This document shows, piece after piece, positions 1 through 8,282 of a stretch of 64,000 nt of DNA. The DNA comes from Hwangdonia seohaensis (lineage in GTDB: Bacteria; Bacteroidota; Bacteroidia; Flavobacteriales; Flavobacteriaceae), in assembly GCF_031932625.1 (NCBI RefSeq), contig NZ_JAVSCK010000001.1:186001-250000 (forward strand), read 5' to 3'. Below the pieces are notes generated by a model. That model searched no databases. It was not told the origin of the DNA and saw only the letters and a list, made by a program, of their open reading frames with translations. Each line of letters opens with the position of its first letter. Positions within the stretch are counted from its first letter, which is position 1. Both the position numbers and the translations under genes were made by a program.

Positions 1-237
1 TAAAAAGAAAAATATGGCCATTAGGCCGTCGTTAATCCAAAGGATTAAAGGTTTTTTAAATTCAAAAGTTTCCGTTACTATTCCAATATCGTATTGCCAA
101 AGCTCTCGGTAAAAATCGCCAAAAGATGAATTAGCCCAAACAAGCGCAACAACGGTTGACAACAGCAGTAAGATACCACTAAAGCTTTCAATTTTTACGA
201 ATTTTTGAAATGGTGTAAGGAAAACCTTTTTTATCAT
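1..237 (-). CDS. nhaA: Na+/H+ antiporter NhaA, N-terminal part (cut by window edge)
   Basis: The 79 visible codons read from an ATG at 237 towards the window start. They give a short basic N-terminus (FQKFVKIES), a first membrane helix ending in the family-typical VWANS, and then INDGLMAIFFF, the hallmark of the second helix of NhaA. NhaA is an inner-membrane antiporter that exchanges Na+ or Li+ for protons in pH and salt homeostasis. The ion-binding Asp pair lies further on, outside the window. A -7-like element lies just upstream at 256-263. Identity is strongly supported by the INDGLMA motif and by its distance from the start codon. Confidence 0.88.
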   Translation of the reverse strand, partial: MIKKVFLTPFQKFVKIESFSGILLLLSTVVALVWANSSFGDFYRELWQYDIGIVTETFEFKKPLILWINDGLMAIFFFL

Positions 238-255
238 ATGCCTTTTTAATTTGGT

Positions 256-263
256 CAAATATA
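256..263 (-). promoter_or_regulatory. Bacteroidota -7 promoter element for nhaA
   Basis: The minus strand reads TATATTTG, an exact match to TAnnTTTG, 18 bases before the nhaA ATG. No good -33 TTTG is visible at the usual spacing, so this rests on the -7 element and its position only. Confidence 0.4.
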
Positions 264-612
264 AGATTTCATCACAAGAAAAATCATTAAATAAGTTGCG
301 ATTTTCAATTAGTTATTAAAATAAGCACAGCCTGCAAAACAGATTGGAGCGATTGCAGCCCCATTAAAACTCATTAAAAAAAGAATTACAAGTGATTGAA
401 AATAAGAATATCACATTTGTATTTAGGCACTTATCGTCGTTTTAAAAGCTAAAGCCTCCATTTAATATTAACCAATTTGTAACATTCACAAAAGTGCATA
501 AACGGGAATAACCGCTTTATAATTCACTTGTAAAATTGCCATGGTTTTGGAATAGCATTTGCCAAATATTTCTGGAAATTCAGTAAAACGCCACGCTTTA
601 AAAAAAGAAAGT
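264..612. other. Intergenic stretch without a recognisable gene
   Basis: About 350 bases lie between the divergently placed upstream side of nhaA and the 3' end of the urease operon. I see no coding pattern, no strong hairpin with a T-tract and no repeat. It may hold the urease operon terminator, but none is convincing. Confidence 0.4.
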
Positions 613-1314
613 TTACCACCCTAAAAAAACCATACCAATACCGCATATGGCAATGGACAGCCCCGAAATTGGTGTAATGTTTTTTTCCAACCATTCGGTT
701 TTTACAAAACTGAACCCATAATACAGCAACATAACTACCAACATCATGGTTGAAACCGTGGTGAGCAAAAACGTGCCAATTAGTAAAAACATAGTAAACG
801 AAGATTGTTCTACCGCCGGATAAGTCAGCAAAGGAAATAAGACTTCACAAGGGCCCAATAGAAATATTAAAAGAAGAATCCATGGTGTTACTTTTCTTCT
901 GTTTGTAGGGTAAGTCATTTGTTTATGATTGTGCTCAAAAACATATACCGAACCGTCATCGTAAACATCAAAATGCTTGTGCCTTTTATCTCGATATATA
1001 TTGTAAAGGCCATACAAAAAATATAGAATTCCGAATATAAAAATAGCCCAACTTGCCAAACCGCCTCTTACCTCGTTTAATCCATCAATTTTCCCTAAAG
1101 AAAACCCTATAGCAGCGCCACCTATGGCCAATAATACCGAAGCCAATACATGCGCCGAACCACAAATGGCTGTCCACATAACTATTTTTGGCAGTTTCCA
1201 CCCTTTTGACTTGCCTATGGCTATAAAGGGAATGTAATGGTCGGGACCCGAAACCGTATGCAGTACACTAACCGAAATAGCCGTAAATAATAAAATGCTT
1301 AGTTCTGTTTCCAT
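613..1314 (-). CDS. ureH: UreH-like nickel permease of the urease operon
   Basis: This 233-residue polytopic membrane protein has about six hydrophobic helices. Helix I carries H19-x5-D25-H26 (HTVSGPDHY), resembling the His/Asp signature of NiCoT nickel transporters and UreH. A loop around residues 105-135 is rich in His and Asp (DKRHKHFDVYD, FEHNHK) and could bind metal. It is the last gene of the operon, starting 4 bases after the ureD stop, which supports Ni2+ supply to urease. The family also overlaps with SafE/TauE-type permeases, so the exact substrate is inferred from context. Confidence 0.75.
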   Translation of the reverse strand: METELSILLFTAISVSVLHTVSGPDHYIPFIAIGKSKGWKLPKIVMWTAICGSAHVLASVLLAIGGAAIGFSLGKIDGLNEVRGGLASWAIFIFGILYFLYGLYNIYRDKRHKHFDVYDDGSVYVFEHNHKQMTYPTNRRKVTPWILLLIFLLGPCEVLFPLLTYPAVEQSSFTMFLLIGTFLLTTVSTMMLVVMLLYYGFSFVKTEWLEKNITPISGLSIAICGIGMVFLGW

Positions 1315-1318
1315 GTGG

Positions 1319-2119
1319 TTAATTGATGCCTAAAGTTTGGTTAATTGCATTATCTTCTTCTTTTCTAATTTGGGTGAATAGCTTATAAAGCTGTTCCGCT
1401 TCGTTTCCTAAAACACGGAGCGCATAGGCGTTATCCATCACTTTAGAAATACCGAAAGTAATGCCTTCTTCTTTTGATAGCCTTTTGGAAATATGTTCCA
1501 TGCGCTGAGCGACATCGATTTGTGGCGTAACAAAAAACAAACTTCCTTGGTGGGTAAATCCTTCGTATTGCCCAAATTCTTCAAGGTTTATTTCTTTAGG
1601 AACAATATAGAGATTGTCTTTAAAAATCATAATACCTTCTTGATATATTTCTGTAATCGCATGGTGCTTTTTGAATTGAAACTGCTCACCTTCGGCCATA
1701 TATTTTCGTCCGCATGTTAATATTTCCCCCCACAAAAGCGTGCTGCTTTTTTTAAGGTGAATGGTAGTTTTCGCTGTATATTTTGCGCCCTTATGAGGCA
1801 CTACCGGATGTGGTACATGGCTAAAATAAGCAGATTCACCCACCGAAACTTTCATGTTTTGGTTTGTCCCTTTTTCAGAAACAAAAATGCGCTGATACGA
1901 TTGGGTTTGTAAGTTTAAAGCAGATCCATCGATAACCTCAATATTAATATCGTAACAATCATCGTTTAAGAGTCCGGGTGACGAAGACATCACCATCATC
2001 TCCAACAACTGGTTTTTCTTGTTTTCCCTAACTTCCACTAAATTAAATGGCGCGGTAAAGTAAACATCTTTCAATATGGTTTGCTCCCTTAACCCAGTTG
2101 TAAGACTGTATCTTTCCAT
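1319..2119 (-). CDS. ureD: Urease accessory protein UreD
   Basis: This 266-residue protein matches UreD in length and in patterns such as YFSHVPHPVVPHKGAKY and LLWGEILTCGRKYMAEGE (residues about 100-145). UreD binds the urease apoprotein and, with UreF and UreG, forms the scaffold and probable nickel tunnel for active-site assembly in the cytoplasm. Its ATG overlaps the ureG stop by one base (TAATG), indicating translational coupling. No unusual features are visible. Confidence 0.92.
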   Translation of the reverse strand: MERYSLTTGLREQTILKDVYFTAPFNLVEVRENKKNQLLEMMVMSSSPGLLNDDCYDINIEVIDGSALNLQTQSYQRIFVSEKGTNQNMKVSVGESAYFSHVPHPVVPHKGAKYTAKTTIHLKKSSTLLWGEILTCGRKYMAEGEQFQFKKHHAITEIYQEGIMIFKDNLYIVPKEINLEEFGQYEGFTHQGSLFFVTPQIDVAQRMEHISKRLSKEEGITFGISKVMDNAYALRVLGNEAEQLYKLFTQIRKEEDNAINQTLGIN

Positions 2120-2760
2120 TATTTTAGTACTTGAGGTTCTTCAGCCTGTTCTTCTACCAGCGCATAATGCTTAATCCATTGGTACACCCCTTCCAAACCT
2201 TCATCTTTCATTAAATTAGTAAAAATAAAAGGTTGGCCATTTCTCATTTTACGAGCATCATCTTCCATTCCCTTCAAATCAACATTCACATAAGGTGCTA
2301 AATCCATTTTGTTAATCACCAATAAATCTGAACGGGTAATACCTGGGCCTCCCTTTCGGGGAATATCAGCTCCTCCGGCAACCGAAATCACAAAAATGGT
2401 AACGTCGGCAAGATCCGGACTAAAGGTCGCAGATAAATTATCGCCGCCGCTTTCAATAAAGACAATCTCAATATTTGGATGTCTGATGATGAGTTCGTCA
2501 ACCGCCTCAAGATTCATACTGGCGTCCTCTCGAATTGCCGTATGTGGGCACCCGCCAGTTTCAACACCTATTATTCTATTGGCCTCCAATGACGAGTTTT
2601 TTTCAAGATATTTGGCATCTTCTTTTGTATATATATCATTGGTTACTACGCCAATGCTATAATCTTTCGCTATTCTTTTTGTTAGTTTTTCAATCAAGGC
2701 TGTTTTTCCGGAACCGACGGGTCCTGCAACGCCTATTTTAATATATTTTCTTTCTTCCAT
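2119..2760 (-). CDS. ureG: Urease accessory GTPase UreG
   Basis: I chose the ATG at 2760, giving 213 residues that begin MEERKYIKIGVAG; an in-frame start 54 bases upstream would overlap ureF and add a non-conserved leader. The P-loop GPVGSGKT is at residues 13-20, followed by the nickel-binding CPH motif in ETGGCPHTAIRED, ESGGDNLSATFSPDL, and the NKMD guanine-specificity motif. UreG is a SIMIBI-class GTPase that delivers Ni2+ to urease through the UreDFG complex. It starts 19 bases after the ureF stop. Confidence 0.95.
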   Translation of the reverse strand: MEERKYIKIGVAGPVGSGKTALIEKLTKRIAKDYSIGVVTNDIYTKEDAKYLEKNSSLEANRIIGVETGGCPHTAIREDASMNLEAVDELIIRHPNIEIVFIESGGDNLSATFSPDLADVTIFVISVAGGADIPRKGGPGITRSDLLVINKMDLAPYVNVDLKGMEDDARKMRNGQPFIFTNLMKDEGLEGVYQWIKHYALVEEQAEEPQVLK

Positions 2761-2779
2761 TGTTTTTGTTTTGTTTTGT

Positions 2780-3499
2780 TTACGACATAAATAACCTTGA
2801 ATATAAATGCTCATGCTGCATACACCTTATATCCAGGGCCGTATTGCAAACGCCGTACATTGCTCGCTCTAGCTTTATTATTTCTGATGTTTGATTTTCA
2901 ATAAGACCTTGAACATCATAGATTATTTGCTGCCCATCCGTTTGCCCCAATGGAACAAGCTTTACTGCGTTGGTTACCATAGCTACCGCGGCGTTGTATA
3001 AAAATGCGCAGATTGCCTTTTCTTGGTCTATTTTTAACAATGCCGTTATTATTCCATAAATCACAGCGTAATGCCCATGCATTTTGTTTTCTAAAATACA
3101 GGTATTAATGGTATTTAAAAAAGGGTTATTTAATAACTTGCTGTATATTTTTATTAGTCGGATTCCTAATTTCACGCTGCCATCGCGAACTTCAAAAGGC
3201 GCTTTTAAGGCATGAGATTCGAGGTCTAAATTCTGGAGTTCTTCCAAGTTATTTTCAATGGTAAAATCATAAGCTAATTTAACCGCAAGTCCATCATTGT
3301 ATGTATAATTGTTTTTAAGCATGCTTTCAACAAAATTTTTAGTGGTGCTAACATTATGCACTAAGTTTTGCTGAACATAGGTTTCTAAACCATTTGAGTG
3401 CGAAAACCCACCGATGGGAAGTGTTGGGTCGGTAATATGAAGTATTTCCAAAAGCGACCCGAGCTTTGTTGTTTCACTTATGTTATTATTTTTTTTCAT
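2780..3499 (-). CDS. ureF: Urease accessory protein UreF
   Basis: This 239-residue, mainly helical protein has the UreF hallmarks DPTLPIGGFSHSNGLET near the N-terminus and NAVKLVPLGQTDGQ near residue 185. UreF bridges UreD and UreG and acts as the activator or checkpoint for UreG GTPase during nickel insertion. It lies 65 bases downstream of ureE and 19 bases upstream of ureG, inside the standard operon order. Confidence 0.94.
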   Translation of the reverse strand: MKKNNNISETTKLGSLLEILHITDPTLPIGGFSHSNGLETYVQQNLVHNVSTTKNFVESMLKNNYTYNDGLAVKLAYDFTIENNLEELQNLDLESHALKAPFEVRDGSVKLGIRLIKIYSKLLNNPFLNTINTCILENKMHGHYAVIYGIITALLKIDQEKAICAFLYNAAVAMVTNAVKLVPLGQTDGQQIIYDVQGLIENQTSEIIKLERAMYGVCNTALDIRCMQHEHLYSRLFMS

Positions 3500-3564
3500 T
3501 GGTTACCTATTTAACTACTGCTGTCTTTAAATAACTTGTGTGGCAGCAGCAGTTCAAATTTGTT

Positions 3565-4071
3565 CTATTCTTTAGTGGTTAATTCAAGAATTTTTGAAAA
3601 GAGTGAGCTTCCCACACTTCCGTGTTGGTGCGGCTCTACATTGGCCTTTAACATATTGAGTAGCTTGCAATGCGTTTTTGTAACCTCGTAACCCGTAGCT
3701 ACTAACAAACGTTCCAGCGGTTTTTCGTAGGGAATAAGCACATGATTGTCTTGAATAAAAAGGGGCAGGTGTTTATTCCCAATTTCATAACAAACCGTAC
3801 CCATTTCGTAAATAGACCTTGGCGTTACTTGTATAGCATCGCATGGCAAAATATTTACGACTACAATTTTCGCTTCATCTACATAAAGAATATCCCCTTC
3901 TTTTAGCCTGTTTCCTTCCTTTAAAAATTTAATAACAACCTCTTGATTTGCCTCCGTACGCTTACGCATAATACGTTTTGTAGCCTCAAACCATTGCAGG
4001 TTTAGGATATCTTTAGTCTTGTTACCAATGGAATATGTTTCTAAATTGCCAATTACTTCTTTACAGATCAT
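3565..4071 (-). CDS. ureE: Urease nickel metallochaperone UreE
   Basis: This 168-residue protein has an N-terminal peptide-binding-like domain and a ferredoxin-like C-terminal domain with GNKHLPLFI, which contains the conserved interface His. The long His-rich tail of Klebsiella UreE is reduced here to EPHQHG near residues 147-152, so only a few extra nickel ligands remain. UreE carries Ni2+ to UreG. The gene follows ureC after 25 bases. Confidence 0.93.
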   Translation of the reverse strand: MICKEVIGNLETYSIGNKTKDILNLQWFEATKRIMRKRTEANQEVVIKFLKEGNRLKEGDILYVDEAKIVVVNILPCDAIQVTPRSIYEMGTVCYEIGNKHLPLFIQDNHVLIPYEKPLERLLVATGYEVTKTHCKLLNMLKANVEPHQHGSVGSSLFSKILELTTKE

Positions 4072-4096
4072 AGTTTTATTTTATAAAAAAACACGA

Positions 4097-5824
4097 TTAA
4101 AAAAGAAAATAGCGCTGTCCTAATGGAACTACTTCAAGAGGCTCACAGGTAATGACTTTCCCGTTGACTGTTACTTCATAATTTTCAGGATTGATCTCAA
4201 TATGTGGTACTGCATCGTTGTGTATCATGTCTTTTTTGCCCACTGTTCTGCAACCTTCAACAGCTAATAATTCCTTTTTAACACCGTATTTTTCAGCAAT
4301 GTTGTTATTTAGTCCTGCTTGAGATACAAAAGTTACCGCCGTTTTTTGAACAGCAGTCCCTAAGGTTCCAAACATTTTTCGCATTAAAACGGGTTGCGGT
4401 GTGGGAATAGCAGCGTTGGGATCTCCCATTTTACTTGCTGCAATCATGCCTCCTTTAATTACCATTTCTGGTTTAACGCCAAAAAATGCTGGTTTCCACA
4501 GTACCAAATCGGCCATTTTTCCTGATTCAACAGAGCCCACATATTTGGAAATACCATGCGCAAGCGCTGGATTAATGGTGTACTTAGCAATGTATCTTTT
4601 AGCCCTGAAATTATCGGCTTCAATTTTTGCATCATCTTTTAAATAGCCACGTTGCACCTTATTTTTGTGCGCGGTTTGCCATGTTCTTATAATAACCTCG
4701 GCTACCCTTCCCATGGCTTGAGAATCTGAACTCATCATGCTAATGGCCCCTAAGTCATGAAGTATATCCTCGGCAGCCATAGTTTCTTTTCTGATTCTTG
4801 AATCAGCAAAAGCGACGTCTTCGGGAATGGATTTTTTTAAGTGGTGCGCTACCATAAGCATATCTAAATGCTCATCAATCGTGTTGATGGTGTATGGCCT
4901 GGTTGGATTGGTTGAACTAGGAAGCACATTAGGATGCGAAGCAATCTTCATAATATCCGGTGCATGTCCACCACCCGCGCCCTCGGTATGAAAGGTATGT
5001 ATGGTTCTTCCATTTATAGCCTTAACCGTATCTTCTAAAAATCCGGCTTCGTTTAAACTATCGGCATGCAGCGCAACCTGAACATCATATTTATCGGCAA
5101 CTTTAAGCGCCGCGTCGAGTGCCGCTGGGGTAGCTCCCCAGTCTTCATGCACCTTTAAGCCAAGTGCTCCAGCTTCAATTTGCTCTTCCAAAGGCGCTGT
5201 TGTGCTACAATTTCCTTTTGCAAAAAAGCCCACGTTCATCGGGAAATTTTCGGTGGCCTGAAACATTTTTTCTAAATTCCAAGCCCCAGACGTAACCAAG
5301 GTTGCACTGGTACCATCCGCAGGTCCGGACCCGCCACCTATCATGGTAGTAACGCCGCTAAATAATGCATGCTCTACCTGCTGTGGACTGATAAAATGAA
5401 CATGTGTATCTATGCCTCCAGCCGTTAAAATAAGACCTGCTCCGGAATGTACCTCTGTGGATGCGCCAATAATCATATTATCTGCAACACCATCCATAGT
5501 ATCGGGGTTACCCGCTTTGCCAATACCTACAATTTTGCCATCTTTAATGCCCACATCACCTTTAACAATGCCCCAGTGATCGATGACTATAACGTTTATA
5601 ATAACAAAATCGAGAACATTTTTATCTCTAGTTTTGGTTGACGATTGTGCCATACCATCTCGCACGGTTTTTCCGCCACCAAAGGTGCTTTCTTGACCAT
5701 AGTGGTCTTTATTAAAATCTTTTTCAATTTGGATAAACAGCTCGGTATCTCCCAAACGAATTTTATCTCCTTCAGTGGGGCCGTATATATTGGCGTATTT
5801 AATTCTGTTTACTTTAAAGCTCAT
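4097..5824 (-). CDS. ureC: Urease subunit alpha (catalytic)
   Basis: This 575-residue subunit holds the di-nickel active site that hydrolyses urea to ammonia and carbamate. All nickel ligands are visible: H141 and H143 (THVHF), carbamylated K224 (GLKVHEDWG), H253, H279 (HTFHTEGAGGGHAPD) and D367 (SSDSQ). The flap catalytic His is H327. The flap residue before it is Ala326 (codon GCG at 4847-4849) where Klebsiella urease has Cys319 in the MVCHH motif. The start ATG overlaps the ureB stop (ATGA), so translation is coupled. The family call is certain; the effect of the Ala is inference. Confidence 0.98.
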   Translation of the reverse strand: MSFKVNRIKYANIYGPTEGDKIRLGDTELFIQIEKDFNKDHYGQESTFGGGKTVRDGMAQSSTKTRDKNVLDFVIINVIVIDHWGIVKGDVGIKDGKIVGIGKAGNPDTMDGVADNMIIGASTEVHSGAGLILTAGGIDTHVHFISPQQVEHALFSGVTTMIGGGSGPADGTSATLVTSGAWNLEKMFQATENFPMNVGFFAKGNCSTTAPLEEQIEAGALGLKVHEDWGATPAALDAALKVADKYDVQVALHADSLNEAGFLEDTVKAINGRTIHTFHTEGAGGGHAPDIMKIASHPNVLPSSTNPTRPYTINTIDEHLDMLMVAHHLKKSIPEDVAFADSRIRKETMAAEDILHDLGAISMMSSDSQAMGRVAEVIIRTWQTAHKNKVQRGYLKDDAKIEADNFRAKRYIAKYTINPALAHGISKYVGSVESGKMADLVLWKPAFFGVKPEMVIKGGMIAASKMGDPNAAIPTPQPVLMRKMFGTLGTAVQKTAVTFVSQAGLNNNIAEKYGVKKELLAVEGCRTVGKKDMIHNDAVPHIEINPENYEVTVNGKVITCEPLEVVPLGQRYFLF

Positions 5825-6195
5825 GATTTAGTGTTTTTAAAATTTTCAGATTGCATTTTCTTCATCGCTTTCTCCAAACTCTCTTTTGAGGTTGTATCGC
5901 CTTGCGTTAAGTTACTGGCACCATAAGCTTTTCTGCTTCCCTCTATATCTATAAGTTGCACTTCGGTAGATTCGCCCGGTTCAAAACGCAGTGCATTTCC
6001 TGCCAAAATATCCAAGCGCTTTCCAAATGCTTTTTCACGATCAAAAGCCATGGCTTTGTTAACTTCAAAAAAATGATAGTGAGAACCAATTTGAACCGGT
6101 CGGTCACCAGTATTAATCACTTTTAATGTAATACTTTCATGTTTGGCATTACACACTATTTTTTCTTCTTTTAAAATATATTCCCCTGGTATCAT
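5821..6195 (-). CDS. ureB: Urease subunit beta
   Basis: I chose the ATG at 6195 (124 residues, starting MIPGEYILKEEKI), the usual UreB start; the longer in-frame ORF up to 6279 would overlap ureA and has a non-conserved leader. Conserved segments are NTGDRPVQIGSHYHFFEVN and DREKAFGKRLDILAG with FEPGE following. UreB packs with UreA and UreC in the (ABC)3 trimer. It overlaps ureC by 4 bases and starts 16 bases after ureA. Confidence 0.95.
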   Translation of the reverse strand: MIPGEYILKEEKIVCNAKHESITLKVINTGDRPVQIGSHYHFFEVNKAMAFDREKAFGKRLDILAGNALRFEPGESTEVQLIDIEGSRKAYGASNLTQGDTTSKESLEKAMKKMQSENFKNTKS

Positions 6196-6211
6196 ATTGC
6201 TCTTTGTTTTA

Positions 6212-6514
6212 TTAACGAATTGGATTGTGAACTGTAACGAGTTTGGTTCCGTCTGGAAAAGTGGCTTCAATTTGCACATCCTGAATCATTTCAGGAACAC
6301 CTTCCATAACGTCTTCCCTAGTAAGAAATGTGGCGCCAATTTGCATTAATTCTGCCACTTTTTTTCCGTCTCTGGCCAATTCATGCAATCTTGAACTTAT
6401 TAAGGCTATGGATTCTGGATGGTTTAATTTTAGGCCTCTTGCTTTTCGTTTTTCTGCAAGTTCTCCTGCTAAAAAGAGCATGAGTTTTTCTGTTTCTCTT
6501 GAAGTTAGTTTCAT
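6212..6514 (-). CDS. ureA: Urease subunit gamma
   Basis: The 100-residue protein has the standard length and conserved stretches of UreA: LTSRETEKLMLFLAGELAEK at the N-terminus, LNHPESIALIS, and FPDGTKLVTVHNPI at the C-terminus. It is the first gene of the urease operon, so the operon's main promoter should lie in 6515-6745. A Fur-like palindrome is found there at 6577-6591. Confidence 0.96.
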   Translation of the reverse strand: MKLTSRETEKLMLFLAGELAEKRKARGLKLNHPESIALISSRLHELARDGKKVAELMQIGATFLTREDVMEGVPEMIQDVQIEATFPDGTKLVTVHNPIR

Positions 6515-6576
6515 GCGTTTATCTTTTAAGGTTATTAATGGTTAAGATGTTGCTAGCAATTAATCATTCCAGGGAA

Positions 6577-6591
6577 CGATAATGTTTATCA
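6577..6591. promoter_or_regulatory. Fur-like palindrome upstream of the urease operon
   Basis: The sequence GATAAT-G-TTTATC, with flanks c and a, matches the 7-1-7 Fur-box pattern TGATAAT-n-ATTATCA at 13 of 15 positions. It lies about 63 bases upstream of the ureA ATG. Fur-family regulators sense Fe or Ni (Nur) and could tie urease to metal supply. The match is seen; the binding is inferred. Confidence 0.35.
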
Positions 6592-6745
6592 CGACATCGC
6601 TTCATGGTAGTTTAATTTCTTTAAATATATTAAAACTAATCTATTACGCCAATTTTTGTTTCTTTACCCACTTCACTTACGAAAGATGTTATAAGCTTAA
6701 CCTTAAATTATAAAACGACCGACCGGAAATATTTAGACCATTGAA

Positions 6746-7648
6746 TTAGGTACGAGGTGCCAATTTGGGATTTTTCTTTTTTTCTCGAATTAGATAGATG
6801 CCAATTAAAATCAATACCCCGCCCAAAACATACCAAAATGTAAATTTTTCACCATCAATAATGCCCCAAATTACCGCTACAACCGGCAATAAATAACTTG
6901 CCGTACTTGCGAAAACCGCAGAGGTATTCTGTATTAATTTATAATACAGTAACATGGCAATGGCCGTACCGAAAGTGGTTAAAAACACCAAATAACCTAA
7001 TGGCTGTATGTTTTCTGGTTTTATTTCAAAACTTTGAATGAATCCCGTAAAGTACAATATAACCATGGCCGGAATCGCCCAAATGGTATACACCGCTGCG
7101 GTTAACTCTACGGCTTTTACTTTTGAAGTTCGCTCTGTAATTACCACCGCATTTATGCCATAGGATGCACCCGCCAAAACGATTAGCATGGCATATCCAA
7201 ATTGTGATCCTTCTGTATTGGCATCCGAAAAATAGATTAAACTTGCTGCACCTAAAAAACCGATGATTGCACCGACAACTTGAGATAATTGGCTCTTAAT
7301 TCCGAAGAGCAAAAATCCGAATACCAGCACAAAAACCGGCACCAAGGAATCTAAAATTCCTGCCAAAGAACTGCTTACTCTAGTTTGTGCCATAGGAAAA
7401 AGAAACATGGGTAAAAAATTACCGAAAAAGCCAACTACAGTTACCCAAAGCAAGGTTTTATGCGACATTTTAATTATAGCCGGAATACCGATAATTGCCA
7501 ACAACAGCCCAGAACCAACAATACGAATGGCACCAATTTCGTAGGGCGTAAATGCGACGAGTGATTTTTTTATCAGCATAAACGAGCTCCCCCAAGTTAA
7601 TGTGATGACCAATAATAATACCCAACGGTTATTGAAAAATTGTCTCAT
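6746..7648 (-). CDS. EamA/DMT-superfamily transporter
   Basis: This 300-residue protein has ten predicted membrane helices in two EamA repeats (residues about 5-135 and 150-290). It begins with the typical WGSSFMLIKKSL of the drug/metabolite transporter superfamily and ends in a basic cytoplasmic tail (REKKKNPKLAPRT). It probably exports a small metabolite, but the substrate cannot be read from the sequence. It sits alone between the urease operon and the stress cluster, with a terminator just upstream at 7662-7689. Confidence 0.85.
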   Translation of the reverse strand: MRQFFNNRWVLLLVITLTWGSSFMLIKKSLVAFTPYEIGAIRIVGSGLLLAIIGIPAIIKMSHKTLLWVTVVGFFGNFLPMFLFPMAQTRVSSSLAGILDSLVPVFVLVFGFLLFGIKSQLSQVVGAIIGFLGAASLIYFSDANTEGSQFGYAMLIVLAGASYGINAVVITERTSKVKAVELTAAVYTIWAIPAMVILYFTGFIQSFEIKPENIQPLGYLVFLTTFGTAIAMLLYYKLIQNTSAVFASTASYLLPVVAVIWGIIDGEKFTFWYVLGGVLILIGIYLIREKKKNPKLAPRT

Positions 7649-7661
7649 GGCAAAAAATATG

Positions 7662-7692
7662 AAAGCAGTTATTTTTGAATAACTGCTTTTTT
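7662..7692 (-). terminator. Hairpin terminator downstream of the stress cluster
   Basis: An 11-base inverted repeat (AAAGCAGTTAT / ATAACTGCTTT, positions 7662-7672 and 7679-7689) with a short loop is flanked by A- and T-runs on both sides. It can end minus-strand transcription from the GNAT gene and would insulate the DMT gene. Confidence 0.6.
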
Positions 7693-7713
7693 AAAAACTA
7701 ATTTTTTTATAAA

Positions 7714-7800
7714 TCACTCCAATGTTTGTTCTCCACCACCATTTACAAATAGGGTTTGCCCACTTACCCATTTTTGGCATCACTATTATTAATGACTGTT
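7714..7800 (-). pseudogene. Decayed 3' end of a short-chain dehydrogenase
   Basis: Reading the minus strand to a TGA at 7714-7716 gives KWVSGQTLFVNGGGEQTLE, the classic SDR C-terminal pattern (xVSGQTLxVNGG). Upstream the frame is broken by an in-frame TGA at 7780-7782, and a shifted frame gives NNSDAK, as expected just before this motif in an intact SDR. Only about 30 codons survive, so this is a remnant. Its nearest intact relative in the window is the SDR at 11921-12733, though the two tails differ. Confidence 0.65.
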
Positions 7801-7826
7801 TTATTTTCTAACACTTCCTATTCTTA

Positions 7827-8282
7827 CTAATTCATTTTTTTCATGACAATTCGGTCTTCATTATCAAAAAAATAGTTGTCTAAAACTTCATTGCCTTCAA
7901 ATCCTAAATCCTTATAGATTTTTATGGCAGACGTATTATCTGGATATACGGTTAAGGCAATTTCCTTTGTGTTTTCAGCTTTTAAAACTTCAATTAACCT
8001 TTGGGTTAGTTGTTTGCCCAATCCTTTTCCCCTGGCATCAGGATGCACTCCAAGAGACAATATCCAACCTTGTTTTTTCTGTGTATTTAAACCTCCCAAA
8101 GCATAGCCTAGGATTTTATCATCTTCTTTGGCGACTATAAAATAATCGCCGGAAATATCGAATAATTGTCTCAGTACAAAAGCAGGGTAACTATCGGTAT
8201 TAAAAACCTGTTGCTCTATAGCAATAATGCTCTCAAGGTCTTGTAATTTGGCTTTATTTATTGTCATTTTTTTGTTAATCAT
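7827..8282 (-). CDS. GNAT-family N-acetyltransferase (RimI-like)
   Basis: This 151-residue single-domain protein has the acetyl-CoA pyrophosphate loop motif HPDARGKGLGKQL (residues about 78-90) and the C-terminal GNAT pattern NTSAIKIYKDLGFEGNEVL. It transfers an acetyl group to an amine; the acceptor is unknown. The ATG at 8282 overlaps the preceding gene by 8 bases; a second ATG at 8267 (MTINKAK) would follow that stop by 7 bases and is equally possible. It is the last gene of the stress cluster. Confidence 0.85.
   Translation of the reverse strand: MINKKMTINKAKLQDLESIIAIEQQVFNTDSYPAFVLRQLFDISGDYFIVAKEDDKILGYALGGLNTQKKQGWILSLGVHPDARGKGLGKQLTQRLIEVLKAENTKEIALTVYPDNTSAIKIYKDLGFEGNEVLDNYFFDNEDRIVMKKMN

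Noticed and set aside
2309..2662. 117-codon plus-strand ORF
   Set aside because: Antisense to ureG, which has complete motifs in the other strand.
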